Source: Gorsachius magnificus
Lineage: Eukaryota; Chordata; Aves; Pelecaniformes; Ardeidae
Direction of reading: 5' to 3'
Assembly (NCBI GenBank): GCA_034008185.1
Contig: CM067084.1
Location: 72,692,255 to 72,756,254, forward strand
DNA length: 64,000 nt
Under the pieces are notes generated by a model. That model was given only the letters and a program-made list of their open reading frames with translations, was not told the origin of the DNA and did not search any database. The translations under genes were made by a program, and so were the position numbers. This document shows positions 1 to 62,089 of the stretch, piece by piece; within the stretch, counting starts at the first letter, position 1, and the number at the start of each line of letters is the position of its first letter.

Positions 1-429
1 ATTTACCCACAGCTACCTAATATGGGTTATCATACAAGACAATGACTGAAGTTGTGCAGAGCACACCACTTGCTCAGCACGGCCATGAAATCACACATCT
101 TATGAAGTTTAGGCCTATAAAAATGTTACCATAATCAAACCCCAAAAATTAAAGAGGAAGTAGGATTTTAAGAAGTCATCTCTGTGCAACATTTAAGCCT
201 TACACATTTAAAACCATGTTACCTTTAAGACCCATACCATTCTAGACTGTTACACATTAAAACAGGGCATCCATATTTACACACATAACTGAATTAACAT
301 GCTTGTTTTTCATACTTATGCTGCATTATCTCCTGCAATCTAACACACAGAATGCATTCCAGGCTATACCCAAAAAGAATTAGGTTTTGTGTTGGTTTTT
401 TTTTTCCTCCCAGTCATTTCAAAACACTA

Positions 430-603
430 TCACTTCCACAATTTCTCAACCAGCTGCACCGTTTCCTCATTGGGCCACTTTTGTTTGGGTGATTCTGTGT
501 TACAGCAACATTCAAGATTGCTTAAGTTGCCAACGGCTAAACATTGCAAAGGGTCCACTGGCATCAAAACCACATCCAGAGTATAGGTGATAGTCTCCCA
601 GTT
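430..603 (-). pseudogene. unidentified reading-frame fragment beside a CR1
   Basis: On the minus strand this segment has an open frame from the 3' end of the adjacent CR1 to a TGA. It starts NWETITYTLDVVLMP and ends VQLVEKLWK. The composition looks protein-like (ordered hydrophobic and charged residues, Trp near both ends). About 25 bases after the stop there is a run of ten A (397-406), as in a processed copy, but no AATAAA. There is no acceptor at its start and no initiator, so it is at best a broken fragment. I do not recognise the family, and chance is possible. Confidence 0.25.
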
Positions 604-604
604 T

Positions 605-1124
605 CATAGAATCATAGAATGTTTTAGGTTGGAAGGGACCCCTAGAGGTCATCTAGTCCAACCCCCCTGCAGTGAGCAGGGACACCGCTAACCAGATCAG
701 GTTGCTCAGAGCCCCATCCAACCTGGCCTTGAATGTTTCCAGGGATGGGGCCTCCACCACCTCTCTGGGCAACCCGTTCCAGTGTTTCACCACCCTTGTT
801 GTAAAGAATTTCCTCCTTATATCCAGTCTAAACCTACCCTGGTTTAGTTTAAAACCATTACCCCTTGTCCTCTCACAGCTGGCCCTACTAAAAAGATTAT
901 CCCCATCTTTCCTATAGGCCCCCTTTAGATACTGAAAGGCCGTAATCAGGTCTCCCCGCAGCCTTCTCTTCTCCAGGCTGAGCAAGCCCAACTCCCTCAG
1001 TCTGTCCTCACAGGAGAGGTGCTCCAGCCCTCGGATCGTTTTTGTAGCCCTCCTCTGGACTCGCTCCAACAGGTCCATGTCCTTCTTGTGCTGAGGGCTC
1101 CAGAGCTGGACGCAGTACTCCAGG
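605..1124 (-). mobile_element. CR1 LINE, 5'-truncated, young
   Basis: The minus strand carries the 3' 520 bases of a CR1 retrotransposon, ending in the avian CR1 tail ATTCTATGATTCTATGA. It encodes the C-terminal part of ORF2 ([48 protein letters not shown]) without interruption. It is very similar to the copy at 39137-40100, so both belong to one recently active subfamily. The 5' end is truncated, as usual for CR1. Confidence 0.95.
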
Positions 1125-1154
1125 TTTAAATACACACATGTGTTTTTGGTGGGC

Positions 1155-1190
<36 letters not shown>
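1155..1190. repeat. T25-A11 low-complexity tract
   Basis: A run of about 25 T is followed directly by about 11 A, then CCCAAACCAAACCAAAAC. The T/A junction can fold as a perfect hairpin. It lies about 30 bp from the truncated 5' end of the CR1. Runs of this kind are prone to length error in assemblies. Confidence 0.9.
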
Positions 1191-4100
1191 CCCAAACCAA
1201 ACCAAAACTGGGCAATAAGCACAACCAGCCAGCCTGGAGACTGTGATCTAAAACTGTATTTGGGTTTCAGCTGTTTTTAATAAATGCTTCTCCCACAACA
1301 TCATTCCATGTCATGCTGACATATTGCTGGTAGGAGAAAAGGGAACTGGCAGCAGGTCATGCCAGACCTTGTCTGTCCCTACACCACATCATTTAAAGGA
1401 TTCCAACCCAAGGACAAACATACCTTTGTATGGGTAGTGACTTCAACATTTTAAGACTTTTCTTCCATGTTTAGTCTACTTGCATGCATCACACAGATCA
1501 TCATGTCCTAGTTCAAGACATTGCCAAAACCTACATCTCTGCCAATGCCTAATCCATTCAAGCCCCAACTCCTATGCCTAAGATGTTCCAAGGCATGTAG
1601 AGATGACACTCCTATTGCACAAGTGTAGATTAGCGTCCAAAAAAGCCATCTGCATGAAGACTGACAAAAACAATCAGGCTATACTGGCTAATACTGACAA
1701 AAGTAAGAGATTGAAAGTTCGGACCACATGAGAACATGCCAAGTCTCTCCCATAACTCAGCTGTGACCAGTTTGGATTGCCCAGTGTTAAGATGGGTTAA
1801 AAATGGATTTCGAAAGAGCGGTTACCATAGTGATCACAATTGGTGGTCTTTGAATGAACTGTAATGAAGAAATATTTTGGAAGAGAGTAACAGTTCTGAT
1901 GTGGCAAGACTGTTATTTCTCCCACTGCATAATCAGTACACTGACCTGCTTAATTCTTGCATTTCTACTTATCCACCTCACTATCTAGCATTACGTCCCC
2001 AGCTCAGCAGTGAATTTCAGAAACATCTGAAACCTCTCATGACTTTACATGCTCATTTACACAACTCCTTCACCAGCGCTCAACTACCAATTACATTTTT
2101 GTACCACTTTACAAAGCAGCAAAACACAGTACGAACTATTTGACCGATGTACTTAGAACTTTCTCTGGCAGGTTGCTCGATGAACTGCTTTGCTAGGTGT
2201 TAAACAGTATGAATAAGTATGAATAAGGAGTAGCACATCACAAAACAGACGTAAGTCTTTGTCTTACAATTCTGTTCTTACCCACTCAGTTTATCTTCAC
2301 CAACATTATGCCAGCTCCTCTCAGAATCATGCTTGAAGACCACAGGCAGCCCCAGATTTTTTTTTTTTTCAATAAAAAAAGAACAGTCAATACACAATGT
2401 CATGTGTCTTGACTCAAAGAGCATAACCCATGCTACAGAAAGGATAGGATTTTCTGCAAGACAACCTTCAGAAAGTTTCCCCACCTGGTGAAATATGTAA
2501 AGTATGAGCAATGTAAATGACACAAAGGCTCAGAGGCAGCTGGGGAGAATGACTGACTGAAACAATTTCACTACAGACCACAAAATGGCTTGGGCAAGTG
2601 ACATGCACCACAGTTACATTACTGAAAAGGTTCATTAATTCTTTAAATGGACTTTTCAGACATACACTCGGAGTCTAGGAAGGAAAGAGACATTACCTTT
2701 TAAAGCTTGTAAGACAGACTGATGGCACAGAAAGGAAGTAGAAGCACCATGTAAGATAAATAGTAGCAAACTGCATTTTCATTACTCTTTTCAAATGGAA
2801 ATGTTTGTTTACTTGTTAACTAGAAGACAAAGACTTTATCTGCAGACTGTTATAGAAAGTAAGAGTGTAGACAATTAAGAAATCCAAGAGATGACCTTGC
2901 ATGAAAGGATAAAGTATTGTGGCTATGTTAGATACTAGTGTATTAGGGTACTCTCTCTTCCCCTGCCACGTTCAAGAAACAGTTCTAGCAACCACATCTT
3001 TCACAGTCAGCAAGACTACATAACTATGGCCCTGCTTCCAGCCTTGAGAATTTACTCACTAGAGCAAAGAGCTCATACCCTGATATAATCAACATATGTA
3101 AGTGAAGAGGCTGATGTAATGTTACTTAAAACTTGTCTTTCCCTGTTAAAATGCTCCAAGAGGACCTCTCACAAACCAGCTACTTCTAATTTGCTCTCAA
3201 CTTCATAGAAAACAAACCAACCAAAAAACCCTGAAAACCTCAACTTAACTGCCCTTATCAACACTAGAATCTATTTAGAGGTTAAGCAATAGATGGACAA
3301 AAACTTGCACAAGGTCTTGAAGAGAGGGTGCATGAGACAAGGTATATATGTTCAAATATCTGACTTCAAGTGACTCGATTCCTGCTTTCTTTTTTCCCTT
3401 TTGGAAGAAGGTTTTGCTTATTATGCATTTCCAGTTAATATGGAACCACTCTGCCATGATCTGATGCAGATGAGTGCAGCAGCATGAAGTCTGTTGAAGC
3501 AACAGCAGGTGGCAATACAGTCATCTGGTCTGATGAGTTCAGCATCCCAACTTTTCCACTCCAGACCCTGGATTCAAATCTTGTGTTTCTGTCACAAGCA
3601 AAACAACATCATGCTGCTTGCATGCAAAAAAAGCCCCCAGACGTCAGCGCAAACCATTGTACTAACTGGATTTGAGTCAACAGCCTGTTTAAAGGAAACC
3701 AGAATGGGAAAACAAGCCTAGACATCTTTCCCTCAGAAAAATCAAACTCATATAGGCTGGCTGAGTGACGTACTTGGTGTGGAATGCATGCTGGTTTATG
3801 CAATATAAGTGACATAATCCTTTGTTAGTACGTCAGTATAGATTTTTATTTATTCTTCCATTTAATACTAGGCACCACTTTTTCTTCACAGTTACATCTT
3901 CTCAGTGCCTCCTCTCTTCATAGATGGCAAGCTGGATATAAGTATTATTTGCAGAAGAAAGATTACCTTCTCATATGTTCCTTGCCAGTTAACAAATCTG
4001 AAGTTTTCAGCTTGTGGGTATTACAGCATTGTCAAAGTGATGTTGGTTTTACTTTTCTGTTCAGCTTCCAGAAAAACTGATGAAGAAAATGGAGGTTAAG

Positions 4101-7100
4101 AGTCGACACGCTCTTCACTTGCAGAGGTTTGGTCTTCAAGTGATTTCCAGAAAAGAACTATCCAGCAGACCCCTCTTGACACATGGTATCTATACAGATC
4201 TGTGGAAACACAGAAGTACTGGAAGGAAAATTTAGTTTAAACAAACATCCAGACTACATCCAGTCCCCTCTCCTGGCAACTTTGCCTAAAGAGCCGCTAA
4301 CAACACAATAAAACTACATATTTCTGATTAAATAATACCTGGTGAAACAGCAATGTTAAAGGCTATTGACCTGTGACTGAAGTGTGAAAACATGCTTCAA
4401 GACATCCTAAACCAAAACATTCAAACTACTAGAGGTTTAAAAAAAATAAAATCACTGAGAAAAACGTATCAGAGAAAATACAATCAAGATATACCTTTCC
4501 CCTTTTGTTTCATGTCTTCCACAGAGAGAAACTGGACACCACCCACTTTAAAATCCCATTTGTACCTATCATCTTTATAGGCAAACAAGTAAAAATCCAA
4601 GAGTACAGTTACAGGAAAACATAGGTTTACCTGGCATGTTTTTCAACAGCTTCTGTAGCTCCAGAGTGCACCAATAGGTAGTTTCTTCCACATCTCTAAG
4701 CACTGAGCTGGGAGAGGCCCAACTATACAGCTAAAAGCAGCAGCAAAGCTGAAACTAAACACACAGACCTGTGAAGAATAGAAATGAGGCCCAAAGGTTT
4801 GGTATTCTGTTCAGTGGGGAAAACAGAAGATAAAAGAAAATCATCCTCCTTCAAATGACAGTTCACTTACATCAGCTGCCTGTAGCAGCAGTACAAGATA
4901 CAGCATTTTTATGATTATTTAACATTTTCAGTTAATGACAAATGGGCTAACAGAGGACCGACAAATTGTTGGCATTGAATGCATTTAAAATTTGGAAAAC
5001 TGGAATTTTTTTGAAAAAGTTCTTTTTGATGGACAGGAAGAGGAAGGGAGATATTCCGAACCAACCCTTCTGTGACTTCACTTCAGAGAATTCCCCTACC
5101 AAAAGTTTGTCTTCAGATTTCCTGGAGATTTAAATACAGAGGAAGAGCCAAAGACAACAAAGATACTACACACCTAACCTTGCTCACATGTATGTTACAA
5201 CACAGCAAGCAGAGTTTTTTTAAGAATAGTTCTAAACAGCTTCATAGTTCATCTGTACTGGGAGACGTTTGAAATTGTGAGTGTTAGTGTAAACGTTTAC
5301 CCCAATAAACATTAAGCATTAATTTCTCCATCATGATACAACAGGATCCACACACTGTAAGTTGAGCTAACCTTCCACTGAAACAGAAAGCAACTTGCAA
5401 AGCCTTTTTGAGCAGCAACGAGCACACCAAACGCCTACGTACTCAACAGTTGCTATATGCTTTAATTTTTAACACATCAGGCTTCTCAGACTACGGTGAG
5501 ATTTGCGTTGCCAGCACGCTGAACCTCAGCTACACAGTTTTAAGTATCAATGATGCCACAGCAAAAAAGCGTGCTGAAGACTTTTGAACTCTCAGTCACA
5601 TTACCTCAGAAAGCAGCAATAGTGAATGCCAAGCAGAGATGAGACATCCCCAAGTAAGAGCTCTCTTAGAGCATCCAGTATCAACACTGTTCAAGATACA
5701 AAAGAATTGTGCAATTATGCCCTCTTCCATTAAGAAAATGCCTGAAAAAAAAAAGTATCACACCCTCAGATTCAGCAGCACTGATATCAGCAGACAGGCC
5801 TAAAATAGATATGCTACCAATCACCTCCAGAGCTCAGGTATTCATCTTTCAGACAGGTTAAGATGAGTAAGAAATAGGAGAACAAGTTACACTACAGTTA
5901 TCAAAGTAGCCCCCTCTCAAAGGTGGAATTTTTCTCTCTTCCAACTCTCATGAAAGCTCCGATTTACTCAAGTCATGATGGAGGTCTCCTCTACTCAAAG
6001 TTACCTTTGAACACATTTTATCTGGATTGAATACATCTGAACTACACAAATACTAGTGCAGAGCATTTGTGCTTCCAACAGGAAGTTATAGTGTTGCACC
6101 TAAACAGACTTCAAATTTAGGCATTAAGAAACTTGCTCATAATTCAGCAAAGCCTCAATAAAACCATTCAGTGAATGGAGTAACAGTAACTAACTCATTT
6201 CCCCAAGGCCACAAAAGTGGTAGAATTGAAGCCAATACTCTCAAATCCCCTGGCTCCTTGCTGTTAAGTTCTCATCAAGGTGTAACAACAGCAGATCCAT
6301 GCAGACTCATTCTTCATGCTTTCTGTGTAGTGCATGGAATCATGTCAGTTGTATTGATACACCAGGATGGAGCATAAGGCAAGTATCTTTGAAGGATATT
6401 ACAAATACATCCATATATTCCTGAAACGCAGAAGGACAACTTCTGTTCTCTTAGCCCAGGACTTCAAAATAGAGAAGCATGTCATACATGTATCACTTTG
6501 AACAGCTTTGTTAGTAGAGAATAAAGTGGCTTTCTTCCCCATTTACTAGTGAAAACAAACACTATGAGTTTTCTAGCACCATCAAAAATCTCAGTACTTT
6601 CCAAGTGTTCCTACTCTAGAGAAGCTGGGATCTTCACCAGTATTTGACAATGTGACATCAACTAGTTTTTCCACCCCATGCCTCAATTTGTTGAGATCAC
6701 TGCCACAGAAATTACTAGTGATGACATAGACTGCCACCTTGTGTTACGGTTTAGAACTGAAAAAGCCTGAAAAAGTTGAATTTCACACAAACACCCACCT
6801 TCAGCTGTTTTAACAGCATTTTTTTTCCCCACAGCCACTGTCCCACATGAGCAGCCTCTCTACTTTTACAAAACTAAGATCTAACTCAGGCTGCCACAGA
6901 TGTAAGCCTCCTTGATCTCAAGAAACAAAGTTCACTCTTCTCCACTAAGTGACGCCAGGTACTTTCAACAGTACATAGTTTTGCAGAGACAGTTGGTGCA
7001 AAGTGGCATAGATATTGCCTTTTATGTTTGAGATGTTATTCCTCCAGCACAAGAAAATAAATACATATGTTACAACACTGCATTGAAAAAAAAGTGAGGC

Positions 7101-8194
7101 TAAGCTATTAATCCCTTCCTCAAACTGAATTTAAAGAAAAGTAATATAAGTTGTCCCCTTAATGTCCCTGGACTATATTTGAGAAGAGGTATTGTGTCAT
7201 TCTCTCCTCTACAAGAGGAGACTGAGGGTTCATTTACCTACAATGGCTGGGTACAAGCTGAGCAACAATATTCTGTACCAGCCACACACACTGGGGTAGG
7301 AGCTCCAGGACCAACAAGAGGGATGTGAAGTTGCAGATATCTCAGCGCTCTGTAGCCAACCCAGTCTTCCTGCTACATCTGAGCCTCACAGGGCACATGG
7401 ACGCCATCATCCATTAAACCTTCTCAAGTCCAAAGCTGAGTGCAATTACACTGTGTCTTGCAAAGCAGTCCTTAGCCCAGTGGGTGTTAACAAGTAGAAG
7501 AAAGAAAAATGTGAAATGGTTCTGGAAAAGGATGTTAGTGGACTTTGAGGCTGTATTGTCCTTTTAAAATACATGCTGAGTGGAAGCCTTATTTTCTTTA
7601 AAAAAAAAAAAAAAGGAAGAGTGCCTTATAATTTGGGTAAGTATGGTAATCTAGAGGTAAAAATAAAGCTTCTGTTGTCTCTATTCTGTAGCAGAGTATC
7701 AGAAAAACTTCTACAAGCACAATATCTTTACACAGATCAAAACCCAAAATTACCAGTTTTCTTCCATGCTGGGCAATGCTATGCAACCGGTAAAACACTA
7801 TAGTAGTGTTAACCATTTACACAACAGTAGCATTGAGCCTACCTACTTAATTTCTGCATTGACATTAAGTTGGAAGTTTTTGTATTACCTTGTTTCTCAC
7901 AAATCATCTGTTGAAATGGAAGCATTACAATAATTCACAGAACTCACTAACTTAATTCTAGCATTCAGCAGGAGTCTTTCTTGCCCTAGCAGATAGAAGT
8001 TTTTCCCATCAGGTGAGCTGGCAAACAAGTGTTCATAGAGGAATATGCTAAAGTTAAGTAGCATTCACTGACCAATACTGACACAAGATGAAACTAAGCT
8101 TAAGAGAACATTATTTTTTTGGTATGTTTCTTCCCGTCCCCCACCCAAGCAGAAAAAAGCAAGACACAAGTCTTCTGCCATACTAATGTATTCC
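1191..8194. other. downstream flank, no gene recognised
   Basis: I see no convincing exon on either strand in these 7 kb. Short open frames, such as those at 1877-2143 and 3484-3721 on the plus strand, have no splice sites, start context or recognisable family. In mammals TNIP2 lies convergently after FAM193A; I looked for its coiled-coil and C-terminal zinc-finger regions on the plus strand and did not find them, so it is further away or absent. Confidence 0.6.
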
Positions 8195-8961
8195 ATCTTT
8201 CAAAAAGAAAGACATGATTTTAATATTACTTAACAATATGTTAAAAAAGTAGCCAGTTAGGCTTCAGTGTTAATACAATTATACACTCTATAACAGATTT
8301 GATAGTGTGAGTACTGTTCTTTTTTAAATTTTCTCATTCTGCAAGTATTTTTACACAAGCTGGCTACAAGTCAGGAAAAAAAAAAAATCAAAACACAAAT
8401 AGCGTAACTTGTACACTCTTAAACAGTAGATTGTGAAAGAACTGAGGAAATACTTGTCCCATAAGAGCCTCTTTTTCATGAAGTCATGTCAGGAGAATTC
8501 TGGCGCAGATGAAAGCACAACCGACTAGGTCCATTCCTTTGTCAGGAGTCAGAATGACAAAACATAGCTAGATGCAGAAGTGACAGGAGCCACTGCAGAT
8601 GATGCAAACTAGTATTTTGGCCTCCACCCAAGCCTAAGCAATTTAAAGTCTTTGAGGCCAAGGCATTCAGAAGGAGATGGAAAAGAGCTATTGTTTCAAC
8701 TCCAACAGCATACAGCTACAATCAAGTAAGTCTCACTCACAGACTACAAGCACACAAGCTAACAAATTCAGGTAGAAAGTGGCAATTTTTCAGTCCGCAA
8801 GAATTATCAGGCCAAAGGGTTCAGTGCAGATCCACACAGCACTGGGGACAAGGCAAGGCAGCACTGGCTCAAGACCAGATAAGCTCTCAGCACAGCAGGA
8901 CAGATAAGTGGAGTTGTCGTTCATTGATTCCTGCAGGGTTCCCTCCCCATATCGTGTCATT
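8195..8961 (-). other. FAM193A: probable FAM193A 3' UTR
   Basis: No open frame or repeat is apparent here. Reading on the minus strand from the stop codon, the first plausible poly(A) signal I see is ATTAAA at 8219-8224, followed about 20-50 bases on by a GT-rich stretch (TTGTGTCTTGC). That gives a 3' UTR of roughly 760 nt. The end point is a guess; no canonical AATAAA lies between the stop and this site. Confidence 0.4.
8219..8224 (-). terminator. candidate poly(A) signal ATTAAA
   Basis: ATTAAA is the commonest variant of the poly(A) signal. It is the first such hexamer downstream of the FAM193A stop, and a GT-rich element follows it. The call rests on position only. Confidence 0.35.
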
Positions 8962-57980
<49,019 letters not shown>

Positions 57981-59586
57981 CTGGAAAAAATTAATAGTAC
58001 ACTGGTTACAATAGTAGAGTTGAATAGTAAAAGAAAGCATTAAAAAAATTAAACAGCAAACCCTTCCTCTGCATCTGAGAGTTAATAAAACAGCTTTTGA
58101 AACCTGAATGATTGTTTGACTGCAGAGATGGAAAATCCCTCATCTTTTGTAATAAAAGCTCTACAGATGAAAAAGTTTACAATTTGTGTATTTTTAACTT
58201 TTGCATTATAGCTGTTTTATTAGCAATGAAACTCTGAGATGAATTGATACAGGAATAAAGTGTCATACACAAAATGACATTTTTCCTTCTGTATTTGATT
58301 GTTTGTATTTAGCTTTTAAACTTCTATTGTGAATTGAGACAATTACAAAGATTCTTGCCTTTTGAAAGCTGAATACAATACTGCTCAGAAAAATATGCAG
58401 TGTTAACCAGGAACTCTTCCACAGCAAGCCTCCAAATGGCATTCAGCTATTCTGCTGCAGAAGCCTTCCCTTCTGCCCCAAGTTATAGCTCATCCAGAAA
58501 CCTCTCAGAGATGCCTTCTATACCTTGTTTCTCCACAGGTGTTACAGAGACTACACTAGATTATCAACAAGTGCCTTTCACAAGCCCCAAGTGTTTCCGT
58601 ATAGCATTATTTCAGGACACTAAAACTAGAGTGAAGCTAAGACAGCATACAAATTCAAGCCAGTGACAATGAAGAGCCCTAGATCACACTGACTGGAAGA
58701 AAATGCATTCGATTTTAAAAGAAAAAAATGGGAGAGGGGAAATAAAGTCAGTCAATTACTCTATTCTTTATTTTCCCCCCTTCTTGAGCACTGGTTTATC
58801 TCCTGATTTTCAGATATAATTTAACTCATGCCTCTGGTTCCACCTTATACATTTTTCTAACCTCTTCTTGCTCTCCAGTTTTCCACCTGCTATTGCCTGA
58901 TATTAATATTTCTAAGGCTACTTTAAAGAGCACAATAAAAACCAGCCTGTTTAATCTAGGAACCCCCACATCTTGTGCATTGGATTCACAGAGTTCAGAA
59001 AATATTTTTAACCTGCTACCAAACCAGAAACTCAAACTGGAGCCCCCTCCAGTACAAAGGAGTGTCCTTCAGTTTTACACATCCAGCTGCTCGGCTTCCA
59101 GAACCAGGGAGTTAATTGCAAAGCCATCGTCTTTGCAAAGCCAGATTTTTCAAAGGCAAAGTAGATGATAAACCACAATCTTCAAATCATTGCTAGAGAA
59201 GCTACAATAAGAAACCATACAGCTTCCCTTACATACCCTATGCTAACTTTCAAGGGTAGGTATTTAAGGAAAAACCCTCATATGCAAAACAAACATCTCA
59301 GATCTAAAATCATGGGACCAAAAATGCTGATGTGGAACAAGTTCCCTATTTTTATTCAGCCACTTTCCAAAAAGTGGAAAAAAGGTCTTTTGAATTAATG
59401 AAAGTAATCTTCATCAAGAAAAGAAACCCTCCAGTACTGGAGGTCCATTGGTTATTGGCATGCATATGCAGTCAAGATTTAAGAAACCAGTAAGAAAGTT
59501 TAGAATTAAATTGGTACCTGCAACTCAAAAAAAAAAAAAGTTTTTTGAGAAAATTCAAAAAATACAAGTTTATCCAAAAACATTAC

Positions 59587-59661
59587 CTATTCATTAAGGG
59601 AGTACATTTGCCTTCTTTACATTCAAGACAGCGATAACAAGAAATGCATGAGCTGTCACAT
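59587..59661 (-). other. cysteine-rich exon-like segment, unassigned
   Basis: On the minus strand 75 nt lie between an AG acceptor (CATGTTTAG) and a GT donor (AATAG|GTAATG). One frame reads CDSSCISCYRCLECKEGKC followed by TPLMN: six Cys at spacing C-x3-C-x2-C-x2-C-x2-C-x4-C. The length is a multiple of 3. It would end in phase 2, but the next known FAM193A exon must be entered in phase 0, so it cannot be spliced directly to it. It may belong to an alternative transcript with another exon, or be chance. Confidence 0.25.
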
Positions 59662-59679
59662 CTAAACATGCAGAAGTTG

Positions 59680-60940
59680 AGTGACCACGCTGAAGGCAGT
59701 CAGAAATGTTACAAAAGCAAAGACAAGAACAGTGGGAGGTTTCTGTTATCCACTAAATGTCACAGGGTGCCAAGGCAAAATACCGAACATCAGGAGGGAC
59801 TCCTTCATGGAACTAGTTGTCATGCTACTAACAAAAAGAAGGCATCTCTTGATCCTAAGCACCGTGCAGAATTTGGTTCAAAATATCAGTGCAAACCCTC
59901 CAGAATTTAGTAGTGACCTAAATATCTGCAAGGAGGAACAAACACCTAGGAGTTTGAAGAAGGAAATTAGACAAAGAGGAGGAAACTTCAAGAGAATAAT
60001 GAAAAACTAAATGTTTGTAGGCAATCAGATATTTTATGTGAGGCTTAGAGAAAATCTTTTAAAAAAAAAAAAAACACAAGGAGGACTTAAGCGGGGGCAA
60101 ATAATGACATGACAAGCAAGGGAAGGAGATGGCTAAATAGCATATTAGAGAAAACATTAGAAGAATCTTGTAGAAGTTGTCCAAATGGGGCTCAAACAAT
60201 AGCAAGCTAAAAAAAGGGAGGAAAAAAAAAAACGAGACAGTCTCACAAATAATTTAAGGAAGTGAGGAAAAAAAAAAAAGTACAACAACTACAACTAAAT
60301 CCTTTTTCAAGGCACTTGAGGAGCAAGGAGGTATAGGTATGGAAGGTTATGGAAGGTTAAAGTAAGTAAACAAATAGATGCATTAAAAAATGCTGAAACT
60401 AAGGTCATGGCAGAAACAGCAGATTTATTTTTCACATCTTCATATTCACTATGGAGGAGTTTAAAGATATTCTCCCAGCGAGAGGCTTCTTTATTGAAGA
60501 TGCATTAGAGGATCTGTTTCAAAGCAAAGCACTGCTAGGAAAAATGTATGGAGCAAATGGACAACTCAAAAATTAGCAAACCGCCAAGAGCGGATCACAT
60601 TCAGCTAAGAGTCCTAAAGAACCTCAAGGACATTTTAGTTTCACTAATAATTTCAGTTTGTTGATCCTTGCTTTAGACTTCACCAGTACTGGAAGAACAG
60701 AAGATGATTTTTTTTTTTTTTAATATTTATTTATTAAGCTTTCAAAGGAGATCTAGGAAACTGCAGTTATCTGAAATCTGTACCAAGAAAGTGCCTGAGA
60801 TGACAAAGTTAACTAATAGCACTAAATTCTTCATGTTACTAAAGAGACTGGAGAATAGCAGAAGGACCTTACAAGATCTAGTTACTGGGCCATATGTTGA
60901 CAGATATAATTCCATGTGCAAAGATTTAAAGTAGAAGTGA
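59680..60940 (+). mobile_element. decayed CR1/L3-like LINE
   Basis: Segments on the plus strand resemble the reverse-transcriptase region of old CR1/L3-type LINEs: GATGACAAAGTTAACTAATA, then GCAGAAGGACCTTACAAGAT, AGTTACTGGGC and ATAATTCCATGTGCAAAG, in the order in which such elements read GCAGATGACACAAAGTT...CAGAAGGACCTTACAAGA. The upstream part (CATGGCAGAAACAGCAGATT) also fits. No frame is intact. The edges are approximate. Confidence 0.5.
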
Positions 60941-62089
60941 CAAGCTAGACAGCTGTCACTTCTGGACAAACGTAACTTTTTTTTTAATGAAAGAAAAGCT
61001 ATTTTTACAGTCCTGATTATCCTTTTTAATGATTTTAAGGTTTTGTGTTTTAAAAACTTATTTTGTGAAGCTAAGTGGCAGAAAGGAAGGCTGACATGGA
61101 TCAGGAACATGGGAATCTCCGCATGCACTCTTCACCATAATGAAAGGGGGGGGAATCTTTCTGTTCTTTCTATAAAATGATATTTACAACTGAAAAGAAG
61201 TTACTGTTTTTCTTGCAAGCTGCTGTCATACTAATTCACCCTCTCTAAAATGTTAATTTTCTGGAGAATAAGGCATACACCATCTTGGCACAGTATAATT
61301 TGTACCAGAAAGTATGAAGAAAGTGAAAACCACAGGTTAAACAATAATCCTTGATTTCACCTGAATGACCTTGAAGAACCAGTTGAGCAATTAGAACATA
61401 AGCCCTGAAAGACTGCCATAATTTGCTCTAATAGGCTGTCACAATCAAAATCAGACCTTCAGTGGGCTGAGTGACATATTACTAGACAACACACCCCCAT
61501 CCTTCTCACAGTTGAAGCCTGGTGAAGTCACACAAGCATCATGAAAGTGAGAGTGATGCAACATCTCAGGAGAGCTCAGGAAAAGAAAAGCACAGGAAGA
61601 AAATTCAGATTTGACTCATCATCGCTGAACCCTAAACAGTTCAACAGAAATGTGATGCTCAAAAGAAAAAATGCAGGATTTAATCAAATTTCTCCTGGGA
61701 GAAAACAGCTAGAAAATATTGCACTGACTCTCTCATACATATTAGGAAAGATATAGACTAGAAAAAACCCCAATGTTACCAAGAGACAATTAAGGCTATA
61801 CTTTATTCCACAAGGTCCTAATATAACAAAGGTATTCTATACCACTTGAATTAATTCCCTTATTTTTATAAAGGGACGTAAAAAAAAAATAATCTCGTTG
61901 AAACATCTGAAACAACACATTTTCTGCAAGCATCTGAGTAACATTACAGAAACCTACTGCACTTAACCCTGGCTGCCCCCCAAAACTCATCAAGATGTCT
62001 TGTCTATGCCACTTGCTCTCCTGCCCAGATTTTTTGTGCCAAAACCCATTTGCCACAGCTGCTCCACACCAAGCCTTTGCTCAGGCTCT

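Noticed and set aside
653..1205. Minus-strand frames of 160 and 65 codons and their plus-strand shadow
   Set aside because: They are the CR1 ORF2 C-terminal region and homopolymer sequence, not a host gene.
1877..2143. Plus-strand frame of 88 codons with fairly balanced composition
   Set aside because: It has no splice sites in useful positions, no recognised domain and no polyadenylation context, so a chance frame is more likely.
1191..8194. Search for TNIP2, the mammalian convergent neighbour of FAM193A
   Set aside because: No exon with its coiled-coil or zinc-finger motifs was seen on the plus strand.
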